A DNA stretch of 64,000 bases, taken from assembly GCF_001083805.1 (NCBI RefSeq), contig NZ_JXSK01000006.1, positions 62,001 through 126,000 of the forward strand. The letters run 5' to 3'. This document shows, in pieces, positions 37,401 to 45,854 of this stretch; positions within the stretch are counted from its first letter, which is position 1; the number at the start of each line of letters is the position of its first letter. Position numbers and translations under genes: made by a program. The notes beneath the pieces were generated by a model, which saw only the letters and a program-made list of their open reading frames with translations, had not been told where the DNA came from and did no database searches. The DNA is from Photorhabdus luminescens subsp. luminescens. Its GTDB lineage: Bacteria > Pseudomonadota > Gammaproteobacteria > Enterobacterales > Enterobacteriaceae.

Positions 37401-37873
37401 TGTTTGCCGATGGCAGTCAGGGATTGCGGTTTGAACTGCGGGCCAGAGCGGTGCGGGATGTGGTGGAAACCGACCTGACGATAGACGGGCAGAAACTGCG
37501 TTATTTTAACCAGATGGAAAGCTGGCAGAGCTTTCGCTGGCCGGGAGAGACCTATAAACCGGGGGTGATGCTGACCTGGATCAGTGTTAATGCCGGGGCG
37601 AGGTTGTTCGGTGATTATCAGGGGAACTGGGGGCTAATCCGCTGGCTGGCGCAGGCAAAAGCGGAAAGGCTGGATGAAAGCCGTTATCGATTAATATTTA
37701 CTGCCCCGGATGGATTGCCGTTGACCTGGATTTTACGCACAGAATTGGGTGAAGGGCCGCTGGCGTTATTAAAACTGCGCGGATTTAAATTGCCGAAAAA
37801 TATCTTTGTGGTGAAGCCGGGAAATAACGCGACAATATCAGTGTTAAATGACGATGATCTGATAGAGGAATAA
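34469..37873 (+). CDS. tssM: Type VI secretion membrane-complex protein TssM (IcmF/VasK)
   Basis: Protein of 1134 residues, usual length. Transmembrane helices lie at about 5-27, 47-70 and 368-388, with a long periplasmic part after the third. The C-terminal beta domain (WPGETYKPGVMLTWISVNAG, GDYQGNWGLIRWL) is typical. The cytoplasmic loop lacks a Walker A GxxGxGKT; the equivalent place reads LLVVGEAEQVEA, so nucleotide binding is doubtful, as in other TssM proteins that have lost it. It links TssL in the inner membrane to the TssJ lipoprotein. The start overlaps the upstream stop. Confidence 0.94.
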   Translation: MKLHSLFVSILTVILGILLWFGGALLMFPEQVVQWFGWDALFCRTMLMACGFLTALCVMVGWLINMWLTASGKGNARLKWGKFEAESNGNNEKISVATQLSESVSAIKDLPDRLRLRYGRFWWYKVRILLVVGEAEQVEAIAPGLATAYWQEGYRSLLLWGGSLQAEPDTAQLMALRRLRRYRPLNGIVWALTEHQSAQPVWMDKALRTLQKQAQQLRWQAPVYLWQVCYSRWSQEGRITQTVGCFFPERCTPDIVATQLQELVDPLRQRGMQQLLEKTAHDFLCRLSANLKQQGIAHWKQVLTPWLAEYGDVVSLRGLMFSLPLRAQTTRLPQIWLPDTAWQGVLEGSRRFHGRRVGMLHAQTVCRGLMVLGLLWGAGMALSFFTNRDQIAVAQAAVTDLKVRPEGSDAQLMALKELRNEVGRLQYRAEHGVPWYERFGLSQNQKLLTAVLPDYAQVNNRLIRDKAAAVLHAKLSALVNLPPGSPLRAKWAPAGHDQLKAYLMMAQPEKVDAAFLTRILNENEPERAGIAPGVWLDAAWDLWGFYAENLPAHPEWRITPDKALVKQARQLLLLQLGKHNAEAALYQQMLQSVEKNYADLTLRQMTGDTDAERLFTTSRVIPGMFTRQAWEGGIQKAIAEAAASRKEAIDWVLSDNRQAISASVSPEELKARLTARYFTDFAGAWQDFLNSLRWNKTRNLSDAIDQLTLMADGRQSPLIALMNTLAYQGETGQQGPTLSDSLVKSAKTLLNKKTPLMIDQQTAGVHGPMNETFGPLLALMGEHQAAGGMKTDSTLNLQTFLTRVTEVRLKLQQMNNSDDPPAMANALAKTVFEGKSTDLTDTQGYGRLIAASLGGQWRGFGQTLFVEPLTQAWQGVLKPAEENLNTQWQTAIVDNWNRAFAGRYPFAGGESEISLPMLGQFIRSDSGRIEQFLTRQLGGILHKSGNQWGVDEVNGQGVQINPDFLRAINQLSQLSDLLFADGSQGLRFELRARAVRDVVETDLTIDGQKLRYFNQMESWQSFRWPGETYKPGVMLTWISVNAGARLFGDYQGNWGLIRWLAQAKAERLDESRYRLIFTAPDGLPLTWILRTELGEGPLALLKLRGFKLPKNIFVVKPGNNATISVLNDDDLIEE

Positions 37874-37933
37874 TGCATGCGATTGGCGATAAATCAGAAA
37901 ATAGCGTAATCATTAACTGTTTTCGTTAATGAA

Positions 37934-38086
37934 ATGGCTGCCAAGATAAATATCACTACAGATATTCCGATAAAGACGTTTGGCTATATGGGTGAGATCC
38001 GTGATTATACTTTTCTCAGTGAAGAGGGAGTTTTGTTATGGGATTTTCTTGATGTTATTGGCTATCTTATTATTCGCATGGTATGA
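37934..38086 (+). CDS. Possible small protein (50 residues), unassigned
   Basis: ATG frame encoding MAAKINITTDIPIKTFGYMG and then EIRDYTFLSEEGVLLWDFL, ending at 38084-38086. The composition looks protein-like rather than random, but there is no clear ribosome site and no family match. It could be a remnant of a larger gene in the 711-bp gap between tssM and the lipase gene. Confidence 0.3.
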   Translation: MAAKINITTDIPIKTFGYMGEIRDYTFLSEEGVLLWDFLDVIGYLIIRMV

Positions 38087-38461
38087 ATGAGAGTTATTCT
38101 TCTTTATCGTGATGGGATGAATGAGATTTAAAAAGGAGTGATGAGATTGAGATAGATGTAATCTATTGAATAAAATGAAAATAGACATTGTTATATAGGG
38201 ATATGATTATAACAATGTATTCAGGTTGCCTTCATTTTATGGTAATCAATGCCAGTTTACTTTTGTCAATCAATGTCATTTTATTGTCATGAAGTTTAAA
38301 TGTTTTATTCGACATGCCGTTATATTGGCGGTGCAAAGGGGGGATGCATTAAAAATCGTATTTTTTTGAAAAAAAGAGTTGATTTCTATAAGCACCCGCC
38401 GGGAGGATAAGGAAATTCAGTAATCGCTCATTTTGTTCATGCATTGATGTATTGCGAAAAG

Positions 38462-38578
38462 ATGAGTGGCTTTGTAAATATCGTTGATCCGAACGGACGA
38501 TCATATATGCAGAATGGAAAAAGCCCCTTGGTAAAAGCAAGTTGGGGTGGAAATCAGCCAATTGAAAATGAAAGATGA
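38462..38578 (+). CDS. Small ORF immediately upstream of the lipase effector
   Basis: Frame of 38 codons: MSGFVNIVDPNGRSYMQNGK, then SPLVKASWGGNQPIENER, ending 7 nt before the lipase ATG. The open frame extends back to a stop at 38408-38410 (GNSVIAHFVHALMYCEK precedes the ATG). The text is strongly protein-like. It may be a short adaptor-like gene or the 3' remnant of one fused to the lipase. Family not recognised. Confidence 0.4.
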   Translation: MSGFVNIVDPNGRSYMQNGKSPLVKASWGGNQPIENER

Positions 38579-38585
38579 GGAGTAA

Positions 38586-40199
38586 ATGATGAGTGAGCCG
38601 AAGGAAAATGAGATTTTTATTCACCCTGAATATGATGAACTGGGCCTCCCTTATTACAACGTGCCGAATGCCAGAATTGAAGAAAATCTGGTGGCGACGT
38701 GTTTGAAATACGCGACTAAAGTGATCCCGGTGATTTTTCTGCCGGGGGTGATGGGGAGTAATTTAAAATCAAAAGAGGGTAAGTCGGTCTGGCAGCTAAA
38801 TGGGATATGGAATCTTGATGTTTTAGTTTGGACGTGCAGAGGAGCCTCTTATAGGAAAGATACACTAGATCCTAGTAATACAGAAGTTGATGATTCCGGG
38901 GATATCACGCCTGATCACACCGAAAAGAATAAATTCCAGACTTGCCAGCAGCGCGGTTGGGGGGAGATAGCCCATATGAGCTATGGCACTTTCCTGCCCT
39001 GGCTTCAGGCGGTGTTAGATGATGAGCGTCTGGCCTTTGAGTACTGTCTGGCAGGAAAGGGGGGAAAAACTCTTCGGCAACGTATGGTTGATATGAACTT
39101 GAATGCGGAGTGGGGGGAAGAGCCGCTGACCGAGGCCGAGGTTGACCATAGTTATGATTTTCTCTACCCGGTTCATGTGATGGGCTATAACTGGTTGCAA
39201 TCTAATAAGGCGTCTGCCAAGAGGCTGAAGCAATATGTGGATAAGGTTTTAGCTTTTTATGGTAAACGGTGTGCAACTAAAAAGGTGATTTTAGTCACTC
39301 ATTCAATGGGAGGGCTGGTTGCTCGTTATTATTCAGAACTGCTGAATGGCAGAGATAAAATTTTAGGCATTGTGCATGGGGTGATGCCTGATACGGGGGC
39401 CCCGACCACCTATAAAAGGATGAAAACCGGTGAAGATGGCATGACCGGACTGGTTGTGGGTTACGATGGTGAAGATATGACGCCGGTACTGGCGCAGTCT
39501 CCCGGCCCATTACAGCTTCTGCCGGGAAAGGAGTATGGTAGAGGCTGGTTACATATCGCTGATGGTAAAATGACGCATAAATTGCCGAAATTAGATCCGT
39601 ATGAAGAAATTTATCTGGAAAAGGAGCGCTGGTGGGGATTATGTGAAACCCGGTTTTTAAACCCGGATAAAAAAGATAAGTGGAAAGATAATGAAAGTTG
39701 GGAAAATTATACACATATTATAAGGAAAGAAGTTAGGCCATTTATTGAAGAGTTAACTGGTAAGTATCACTCGAATACTTATGCCTTTTATGGCGCCAGC
39801 GAGAAACATTTATCCTATGGAGTTATCTCCTGGCAAGAAGCCAGTAAGGATTATTACAATAAAACGGAAGATTATTCCGGCCTGACATTTGATCGGCCGA
39901 TATACGATCCTTATAACCTGGAGACGGGCAAAAGCCGTATGGTGCAGTTTTCTGTTGGCCCTTCTTTTCAGGATATTGCGGCGAAAACTTTTAAGCTGGC
40001 GCCACCCAAAGATCCGGGCGATGGGACGGTGCCGGTACAGTCTGGCCGTATTTCAGCCAGACATTTACGCAGCTTGCTGGCAACAGAAGTCGACCATGAA
40101 GGCGCATATAAAGAGGCTAACGGGACGAAAGAGACGTTTGCCCGGTTATTCACCTTACGCTCAATTGTGAAGATGGTGCAGGCGGTGAAAATTGAATAG
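38586..40199 (+). CDS. T6SS lipase effector, Tle4-like alpha/beta hydrolase
   Basis: Protein of 537 residues with an LCAT-like hydrolase layout: oxyanion region VIPVIFLPGVMGSNL near 47-61, nucleophile elbow THSMGG with Ser240, a GDGTVP motif with Asp479 and a DHEGAY motif with His504, giving a plausible Ser-Asp-His triad. The elbow has Thr in place of the first Gly. T6SS lipases of this kind attack membrane phospholipids of target cells. The following gene is a Tli4-like immunity protein, which supports the Tle4 group over Tle1-3; I assign the subgroup by that link. There is a GAGGAG ribosome site before the ATG. Confidence 0.82.
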   Translation: MMSEPKENEIFIHPEYDELGLPYYNVPNARIEENLVATCLKYATKVIPVIFLPGVMGSNLKSKEGKSVWQLNGIWNLDVLVWTCRGASYRKDTLDPSNTEVDDSGDITPDHTEKNKFQTCQQRGWGEIAHMSYGTFLPWLQAVLDDERLAFEYCLAGKGGKTLRQRMVDMNLNAEWGEEPLTEAEVDHSYDFLYPVHVMGYNWLQSNKASAKRLKQYVDKVLAFYGKRCATKKVILVTHSMGGLVARYYSELLNGRDKILGIVHGVMPDTGAPTTYKRMKTGEDGMTGLVVGYDGEDMTPVLAQSPGPLQLLPGKEYGRGWLHIADGKMTHKLPKLDPYEEIYLEKERWWGLCETRFLNPDKKDKWKDNESWENYTHIIRKEVRPFIEELTGKYHSNTYAFYGASEKHLSYGVISWQEASKDYYNKTEDYSGLTFDRPIYDPYNLETGKSRMVQFSVGPSFQDIAAKTFKLAPPKDPGDGTVPVQSGRISARHLRSLLATEVDHEGAYKEANGTKETFARLFTLRSIVKMVQAVKIE

Positions 40200-41298
40200 G
40201 AAAACGACCTTACTGACTTTAGCGGTTATTTGTACCTTATGGTGGTATATGCCGGTATTTTATTACCCAATTTTAACTGAGAAGGAAAAGAAAGTGACAA
40301 CTGAAATGTTAGCGAATATGCAGCCCCGTTGTGTGGGCCGTTATTTGATAGATCTTCCTGCTGGATTTGACAATGTTATTCATGATGGGATATTTATCGG
40401 TGATGCACAAATAGAAACCGAGCGTTTATATCCACCTGCATTTAAACAGCGGATACGGCTAAGAGAGCAGGAGTTAAAGGAGGCTAAAACTATTGACTCT
40501 AAAGATATGCCGTTTTTGAAAAAAATCTATTGCTTACAAGGGGAGCAAACTGGTGTAATTTTCGATAGGAATGAAGATATTGATGAGCCCGGTTTTGGCC
40601 GGGTGCTGGAAGCACATTTATACGACAATGGTGTTGCATTTAAAATTATAATGAAGATAACAGATTTGTCTGATGCTAAGTATGCGAGTGATAGGGAAAG
40701 TTATATCAAGGCTGGTTTTTCTGAGGATAAATTGAATACCACAGATAGAACGATGATGAAAATGAGGGATTTATTATCCAGAATCAGTGGCAGAAAGGAT
40801 ACGGAAATACCTAAGGAGGCAGGTACCTGCATTCCTGATGGTTTTATTGCTGGCAGCCGTTATGAGAAAGAGAGAATCACTTTTGTCTATCAGAGAAATA
40901 AGGATGATCATTTTACTTTCAGTGTTGAAATACTAAATTATCTTCAAGAAAAAGACCATCTATTAGAGCGTCTGAGGGGAATGGAAGGTATGTTTTTGGC
41001 CGTGCATGCTAAGATTATAAGAAAAGGGAAACGGGAAATTAATGGCACTTATACGGAAGAAGTTTTAACAACTGCGCCGATAAAAAAAGTTGATGAACCA
41101 GAAACCAAAATTCTTGGATATGCATTTAGTTTAATTGCTAATGAAACTGCCGGGGATTATAAGAACCCTTTTGTTGCTATTGATCTAGGGAATGACCGGT
41201 TATCAGCAACACCATACAGTGAAAATGAACTGATAACGTTTTGGGATGTGGTAACGAGTACTTTTCGTAAAAGACCCGGTGCTTTTAAACGGCAATAA
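40192..41298 (+). CDS. Tli4-like immunity protein for the lipase effector
   Basis: I use the TTG at 40192, which overlaps the lipase stop by 8 nt and supplies an N-terminal transmembrane or signal segment (TLLTLAVICTLWWYMPVFYY); an ATG at 40249 would remove most of it. The product is 368 residues. The motif RCVGRYLIDLPAGFDNVI near 45-62 and the C-terminal SATPYSENELITFWD region fit the Tli4 immunity family. Known role of the family: periplasm-facing inhibitor of a Tle4 lipase. Translational coupling to the lipase supports a cognate pair. Confidence 0.78.
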   Translation: MNRKTTLLTLAVICTLWWYMPVFYYPILTEKEKKVTTEMLANMQPRCVGRYLIDLPAGFDNVIHDGIFIGDAQIETERLYPPAFKQRIRLREQELKEAKTIDSKDMPFLKKIYCLQGEQTGVIFDRNEDIDEPGFGRVLEAHLYDNGVAFKIIMKITDLSDAKYASDRESYIKAGFSEDKLNTTDRTMMKMRDLLSRISGRKDTEIPKEAGTCIPDGFIAGSRYEKERITFVYQRNKDDHFTFSVEILNYLQEKDHLLERLRGMEGMFLAVHAKIIRKGKREINGTYTEEVLTTAPIKKVDEPETKILGYAFSLIANETAGDYKNPFVAIDLGNDRLSATPYSENELITFWDVVTSTFRKRPGAFKRQ

Positions 41299-41348
41299 TA
41301 CGCTTCAAATAAAACCCCTTATAGGGATATAAGGATTAACCATCAGGA

Positions 41349-41529
41349 TGAAGACAGATAAACAAGCACGAATACTGATTTATATTCAGTTGTTAAAATA
41401 GTGCAGGCGGTAAATATCAGGTAAAAAGAAGATGATTGGTTTTATTCACTATCGTAGCAATTTATGCCTTGTGGCGGTGATATTTCCCTGCTCATTATTA
41501 TCCTGTTTTAACTTAAGAAGGAAAATGAA
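41349..41529 (+). pseudogene. Degenerate copy of the lipase 3' end and immunity-gene signal region
   Basis: The bases just upstream of the second Tli4-like gene align with the lipase/immunity junction at 40130-40300. KTDKQARILIYIQ matches TKETFARLFTLRS, and, after a shift, SVVKIVQAVNIR matches the lipase C-terminus. LFTIVAIYALWR then stop, YFPAHYYPVLT then stop matches the immunity protein's transmembrane segment. Two stops and frameshifts show decay. A whole lipase-immunity unit was once duplicated here. Confidence 0.8.
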
Positions 41530-42513
41530 ATGAAAACTGAAATATTAACTAATATGCCGACGCGTTGTATCGGGCATTATCTGATTGATATTCCTTTAGT
41601 ATTTGAAAACATCATCAATAATGAGATATATATTGGCGATGCAAAAATAGAAACCAAGCGTATGCATTTATCCGCATTTGAACAGCGGATAGAGATAAGA
41701 GAGCAAAAATTAAGGACGACTAAAACTACCGATCTGAAAGATCTGCCCTTTTTAAAAAAGGCCCATCATCTCCAGGGAAACTTATATGGCGTGATTTTTG
41801 ATAGAAATCAAAATATCAGCGAACCCGGATTTTCCCGAATATTAGAAGCCCATTTATATGATAATGGGGTTGCTTTTATGATAGAAATGAAGTTTACAGA
41901 AATATCAGATGATAAATACAGTTATTCACGGGACCGTTATATAAAATCTGGATTGCATGAAAGCCAATATAAAATGCTGTCTCAAACTCTGGATAAAATG
42001 CAAAGGCTAATTGCCAGAATCAGTGGCAGAAAGGATAGCGATATTCCGACAGAAGCAGGAATCTGTATCCCTGATGGTTTTATTGCCGGTCATGATAATG
42101 ATAAAGAGAACATGTTGTTTGTCTATCAAGGAAATCAGGATAGTAATTTTACATTTAGTGTTGCAATCATTAATGACTTTAAAGGGGAAGGGATTTTACT
42201 TGAACGTATTAGTGAAATTGAGAGGGATTGGTTCATTAACTATGGCCAGATAATAAGAAAGGGGGAAAGAGAGATAAATGGTATTTATGGCGAGGAGTTG
42301 TTAGCGGTAGGTCTGCAATCTTTTGACAATAATCCTCGGTATCGATTTGATTTTATTGAAAATAATATAGTGTTGGATGATAAAAATATCGGTGTTGGTG
42401 TTATATTAATGAATTACCAGTTACCTGCAACGCCATATACCGAAGATGAATTGATCATGTTTTGGGAGGCAATAACGAAAACTTTTCGTAAAAGACCGGG
42501 AGCTTTCGAATAG
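41530..42513 (+). CDS. Second Tli4-like protein, signal segment lost
   Basis: Product of 327 residues paralogous to the gene at 40192 along its whole length (RCIGHYLIDIPLVFENII; C-terminal ATPYTEDELIMFWEAIT and FRKRPGAFE). It starts at an internal ATG with AAGGAAAA upstream. The N-terminal transmembrane part of the paralog is present upstream only as a broken sequence. If made, it would stay in the cytoplasm, where it could not meet a periplasmic lipase, so it may be non-functional or repurposed. Confidence 0.7.
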   Translation: MKTEILTNMPTRCIGHYLIDIPLVFENIINNEIYIGDAKIETKRMHLSAFEQRIEIREQKLRTTKTTDLKDLPFLKKAHHLQGNLYGVIFDRNQNISEPGFSRILEAHLYDNGVAFMIEMKFTEISDDKYSYSRDRYIKSGLHESQYKMLSQTLDKMQRLIARISGRKDSDIPTEAGICIPDGFIAGHDNDKENMLFVYQGNQDSNFTFSVAIINDFKGEGILLERISEIERDWFINYGQIIRKGEREINGIYGEELLAVGLQSFDNNPRYRFDFIENNIVLDDKNIGVGVILMNYQLPATPYTEDELIMFWEAITKTFRKRPGAFE

Positions 42514-42556
42514 TGATAAAGTGATAGTGTTTTAAGTAATTAATTGGAGGTTCAAT

Positions 42557-42808
42557 GTGCTCTGGATTTTATTGCTAATAACTTTTTTTCTTTATCTGTT
42601 GATGTTTAGTCCGGCAATATTGGTTATTGATATACTTATCATTCGTCGGATAATTAAACGTGGAGGATGGGGGAAATATAAAATTGTGTTTTTTTTGATT
42701 CCTGGCGTTCTATTGATGAGTATCTTGATTGCCGGTGTGGGCTTTTTCACTAACATGTTGTTTGTTTATTTATATGACCATTTTGTGTCGCCATTTTGGT
42801 TGAGGTAA
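42557..42808 (+). CDS. Small two-helix membrane protein
   Basis: GTG start at 42557 with an ideal GGAGG 6 nt upstream; the ATG one base earlier is out of frame and meets a stop quickly. The product is 83 residues with transmembrane helices at about 2-25 and 47-72, separated by a positively charged loop (RRIIKRGGWGKYK). It lies between the immunity paralog and tssF. Family and function unknown; a lipase-protection role is possible but unsupported. Confidence 0.55.
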   Translation: MLWILLLITFFLYLLMFSPAILVIDILIIRRIIKRGGWGKYKIVFFLIPGVLLMSILIAGVGFFTNMLFVYLYDHFVSPFWLR

Positions 42809-43041
42809 TAATTTAAAAATCAATGACAAGATATTTCGATATGAAATATAGCTTTTGAATATTAATTGCTTATTGTGTGATTGCTCTGGCAATAAAATAG
42901 AAAATGTCGTTATGTCTGGTATTGTTTTTTTTAGGTGGTATCAGACTACGGCTATTTTTCTCTAATATGTTACTTCCCTTCTTTTTATTTATTTTGAACG
43001 GGAATCGGTATTTTTTAATAACTTTTTTGGAGGACCATCCT

Positions 43042-44802
43042 ATGGATGATTTAACCCTGCGCTATTATGAGGCAGAAATGCGCTATTTGCGTGAGGCGGG
43101 CAGAGAGTTTGCTAAGGCTCATCCTGACCGGGCGGCTGCGCTTAATCTGGATAAAATCGGTATGCGCGATCCTTTTGTCGAGCGTCTGTTTGAAGGCTTT
43201 GCCTTTATGATCGGGCGTCTGCGTGAGAAGCTGGATGATGATTTGCCGGAGTTTACGGAAGGGCTGGTCAGTTTATTGTGGCCGCATTACCTACGCACGA
43301 TTCCGTCCCTTTCCATTGTTGAATTGGGGATGGATTGGGCACAATTGAAAAGTCCGGTACAGGTGAAAAAGGGCTTTGAGATCCTTTCGCAACCGATCGG
43401 CCCAAGCAAGACCCGATGTCGTTATACCACGACTCAGGCGGTTCAATTGCTGCCTCTGGCGCTGACCGACGCTTCCTTGCAAGAAGAACCGAATGGACGT
43501 TCCGTTATTCGATTGCGTTTTGGCTGTGGGACACTGGTGGACTGGAACCAAATTGATTTGAGCCGTTTACCGCTGTATCTCAGTGCCGACAGCCCGCTGG
43601 CCTGTGCGTTACATCGAGCGTTTACGCTGCAAACGCAACAACTTTACTTGCGTTTACCCGGTCAGCCTGATCGGCAGCCATTTGACGGCCGATTCACACC
43701 AATAGGATTTGGGGAAGAGGAACGGTTATGGCCGAAAGGGGAAAGTTCATTCAGTGGTTATCAACTACTGCTGGAGTATTTCACCTTCCGTGAAAAGTTT
43801 ATGTTTGTTGCGCTCTGTGGGTTGGAAAAGTTGACTCTCCCCGAAGGAACGCCGTGGTTTGAGCTGGATGTGGTTCTGCGTGAAAGTTGGCCCTTTGATT
43901 TACCATTTTCTGCCGAGCATATCCGCTTGCACTGCACCCCGGTGATTAACCTGTTTCGATTGGAATCCGATCCGCTGCAATTGTCACCATTGCAAACTGA
44001 GTATTTGCTGTGTCCGGTCCGTATTCAGGACGGGCATACCGAGGTTTATTCCGTGGATGAGGTGTCCTCTTCGAAACGCGAGGGCCATCGGTATGTGCCG
44101 TTCAGTAGTTTCCGTCATAAAGGCGGCATGTTGCGCCATGATGCGCCGGAGTGCTACTACCATACCCGTGTGAAACGAGGGCCGTCAGGTTTGTGTGACA
44201 CTTGGATTATTCTGGGTGGAGCGGATTTTGAAGATGAAGAGCTGTATCAAGAAGAGATTCTGTCACTTACGCTGACTGGCACTAATGGGCAACTACCACG
44301 CAGGGCGTTGCAGGATTCTCTGTTGGATACCGCCGTTAATCCTCCGCTAGCGGAATTTACGGTACGTAACTTGTGTGAACCGACATTGCCCTGCTATCCG
44401 CCCAATCGGGACCGTTTTCACTGGCGAGTGCTCAGCCATCTTGGTTCTAATTTTCTTAGCATGATGGATAACCCGGAAGTGCTACGCGGGACGTTGGCTC
44501 TGTATGACTGGACCGACAATGAGATGAACTATCGCCGGTTGGAGGCGATTGTCGCGGTGAAGCATTCGTTGATTGAGCGATTTGAGCAGGGATGTTTGCG
44601 ACGGGGCGTACACATCGAAGTGACGTTGGATAGCAACGGCTTTGCAGGCACCGGTGATATCAGCTTGTTTGGCGAAATGCTCAGCCGTTTCTTTGCCTTG
44701 TATACCGATATTCATCTGTTTAACCGACTTACGCTGATTTTACAACCTACGGGGGAAAGACTGTTATGGGAAGAACAATATTGTCAAAACATTCCCGGTT
44801 GA
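43042..44802 (+). CDS. tssF: Type VI secretion baseplate protein TssF
   Basis: Start chosen at 43042 (MDDLTLRYYEAEMRYLREAG), the standard TssF N-terminus, with TTGGAGGACC just upstream; the frame extends back to 42904 but those 46 codons are not TssF-like. The product is 586 residues, usual length, with DKIGMRDPFVERLFEGFAFM and EGLVSLLWPHYLRTIPS at 35-95. TssF forms the baseplate wedge with TssG and TssE. It overlaps tssG by 37 nt. Confidence 0.94.
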   Translation: MDDLTLRYYEAEMRYLREAGREFAKAHPDRAAALNLDKIGMRDPFVERLFEGFAFMIGRLREKLDDDLPEFTEGLVSLLWPHYLRTIPSLSIVELGMDWAQLKSPVQVKKGFEILSQPIGPSKTRCRYTTTQAVQLLPLALTDASLQEEPNGRSVIRLRFGCGTLVDWNQIDLSRLPLYLSADSPLACALHRAFTLQTQQLYLRLPGQPDRQPFDGRFTPIGFGEEERLWPKGESSFSGYQLLLEYFTFREKFMFVALCGLEKLTLPEGTPWFELDVVLRESWPFDLPFSAEHIRLHCTPVINLFRLESDPLQLSPLQTEYLLCPVRIQDGHTEVYSVDEVSSSKREGHRYVPFSSFRHKGGMLRHDAPECYYHTRVKRGPSGLCDTWIILGGADFEDEELYQEEILSLTLTGTNGQLPRRALQDSLLDTAVNPPLAEFTVRNLCEPTLPCYPPNRDRFHWRVLSHLGSNFLSMMDNPEVLRGTLALYDWTDNEMNYRRLEAIVAVKHSLIERFEQGCLRRGVHIEVTLDSNGFAGTGDISLFGEMLSRFFALYTDIHLFNRLTLILQPTGERLLWEEQYCQNIPG

Positions 44803-45854
44803 TGGCAATGCTGGAATCGGACATTTCAACCCTCAATTTCTACCAATTCTGTCAGATTATTGAACTTGCAGTCCCTGATCGGCCGCCACTGGGTAGTACG
44901 GAAAATCCGGCTGATGATGCGATACGTTTGCGGCCTGATCCAGGTTTGGGATTTCCCGCCAGTGAACTGAAAGCGATAGAAACTGACAATGAACATCCAG
45001 AGCGTCCACCGACGGTCAGAACAACGTTTATGGGGTTGTATGGGGTGGATTCTTTGTTGCCGACCGCTTACCTGAATGATATCGCTCAGCAAAGGGAAGG
45101 GAATGAAACAATCGAAGCCTTTCTGGATATTTTTAACCACCGGGTATTCTCCCAGTTTTACCGTATCTGGCGTAAATACTCCTATCCGGCAACGTTTGCT
45201 ACCGGAGGAACCGATAGAACGTCCCAATGTCTGCTCGGGCTGATTGGTTTAGGGATACCGGGTAGTCAGCAACATATTGCTACGCCGATGTCCCGTTTTC
45301 TGGCGTTGCTCAGTGTCATGCGCCTGCCAACGCGAACCGCTGAAGGCGTATCGGCGCTGGTGGCATTGTTGGCGCCGCAAACCCGGATTGTGGTGACGCC
45401 TTCTTGCCCACGGCAGATCCATCTAATGCAACCGGCGAATCTTTCAGCTACTCACCGAATTTCCCTTTCGCAGCGTACCGTGTTAGGCAGAATGGGCATT
45501 GATATCAATAGCCAGTTGTTGCTGGCGTTGTATACCGAGTGCCCGGATGAAGCGCGGGGTTGGTTGCCGGGCGGGCGGTTGCACACTGATTTTTTGGTGT
45601 TGTTGCGGGTTTATCTGGGCTGGCGATACCAAGCCAGATTGCAACTGACTCTGCCGACCCGAATATTACCGCCGCCGATACTGGGTGGTCAGCCGGTTCA
45701 GTTAGGGCTGACGGGGGTATTAGGTTTAAAAATTGAAGATAGTCAGGCGACACTGCCTGACAACATTACGGTGAATCTGGGGGATTATCAGGGGATACAG
45801 TCAGACAGTAATCAAGACAAAGGAGGAGACTATGTTAACTATCCCTTTTTATAA
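44766..45854 (+). CDS. tssG: Type VI secretion baseplate protein TssG
   Basis: Protein of 362 residues (350 if translation begins at the ATG at 44802, which overlaps the tssF stop as TGATG). The upstream ATG at 44766 has GGGGGAAA 9 nt before it. TssG landmarks: NFYQFCQIIEL near 24-34, FMGLYGVDSLLPTAYLNDIAQ and FNHRVFSQFYRIWRKY near 88-135. TssG pairs with two TssF molecules in the baseplate wedge. It overlaps tssJ by 23 nt. Confidence 0.93.
   Translation: MGRTILSKHSRLMAMLESDISTLNFYQFCQIIELAVPDRPPLGSTENPADDAIRLRPDPGLGFPASELKAIETDNEHPERPPTVRTTFMGLYGVDSLLPTAYLNDIAQQREGNETIEAFLDIFNHRVFSQFYRIWRKYSYPATFATGGTDRTSQCLLGLIGLGIPGSQQHIATPMSRFLALLSVMRLPTRTAEGVSALVALLAPQTRIVVTPSCPRQIHLMQPANLSATHRISLSQRTVLGRMGIDINSQLLLALYTECPDEARGWLPGGRLHTDFLVLLRVYLGWRYQARLQLTLPTRILPPPILGGQPVQLGLTGVLGLKIEDSQATLPDNITVNLGDYQGIQSDSNQDKGGDYVNYPFL

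Noticed and set aside
38349..38624. 91-codon minus-strand frame before the lipase
   Set aside because: It overlaps the more protein-like plus-strand frame and the lipase start, and has no ribosome site.
42904..43041. Upstream extension of tssF
   Set aside because: The 46 extra residues are hydrophobic and not TssF-like; ATG 43042 has GGAGG and the family N-terminus.
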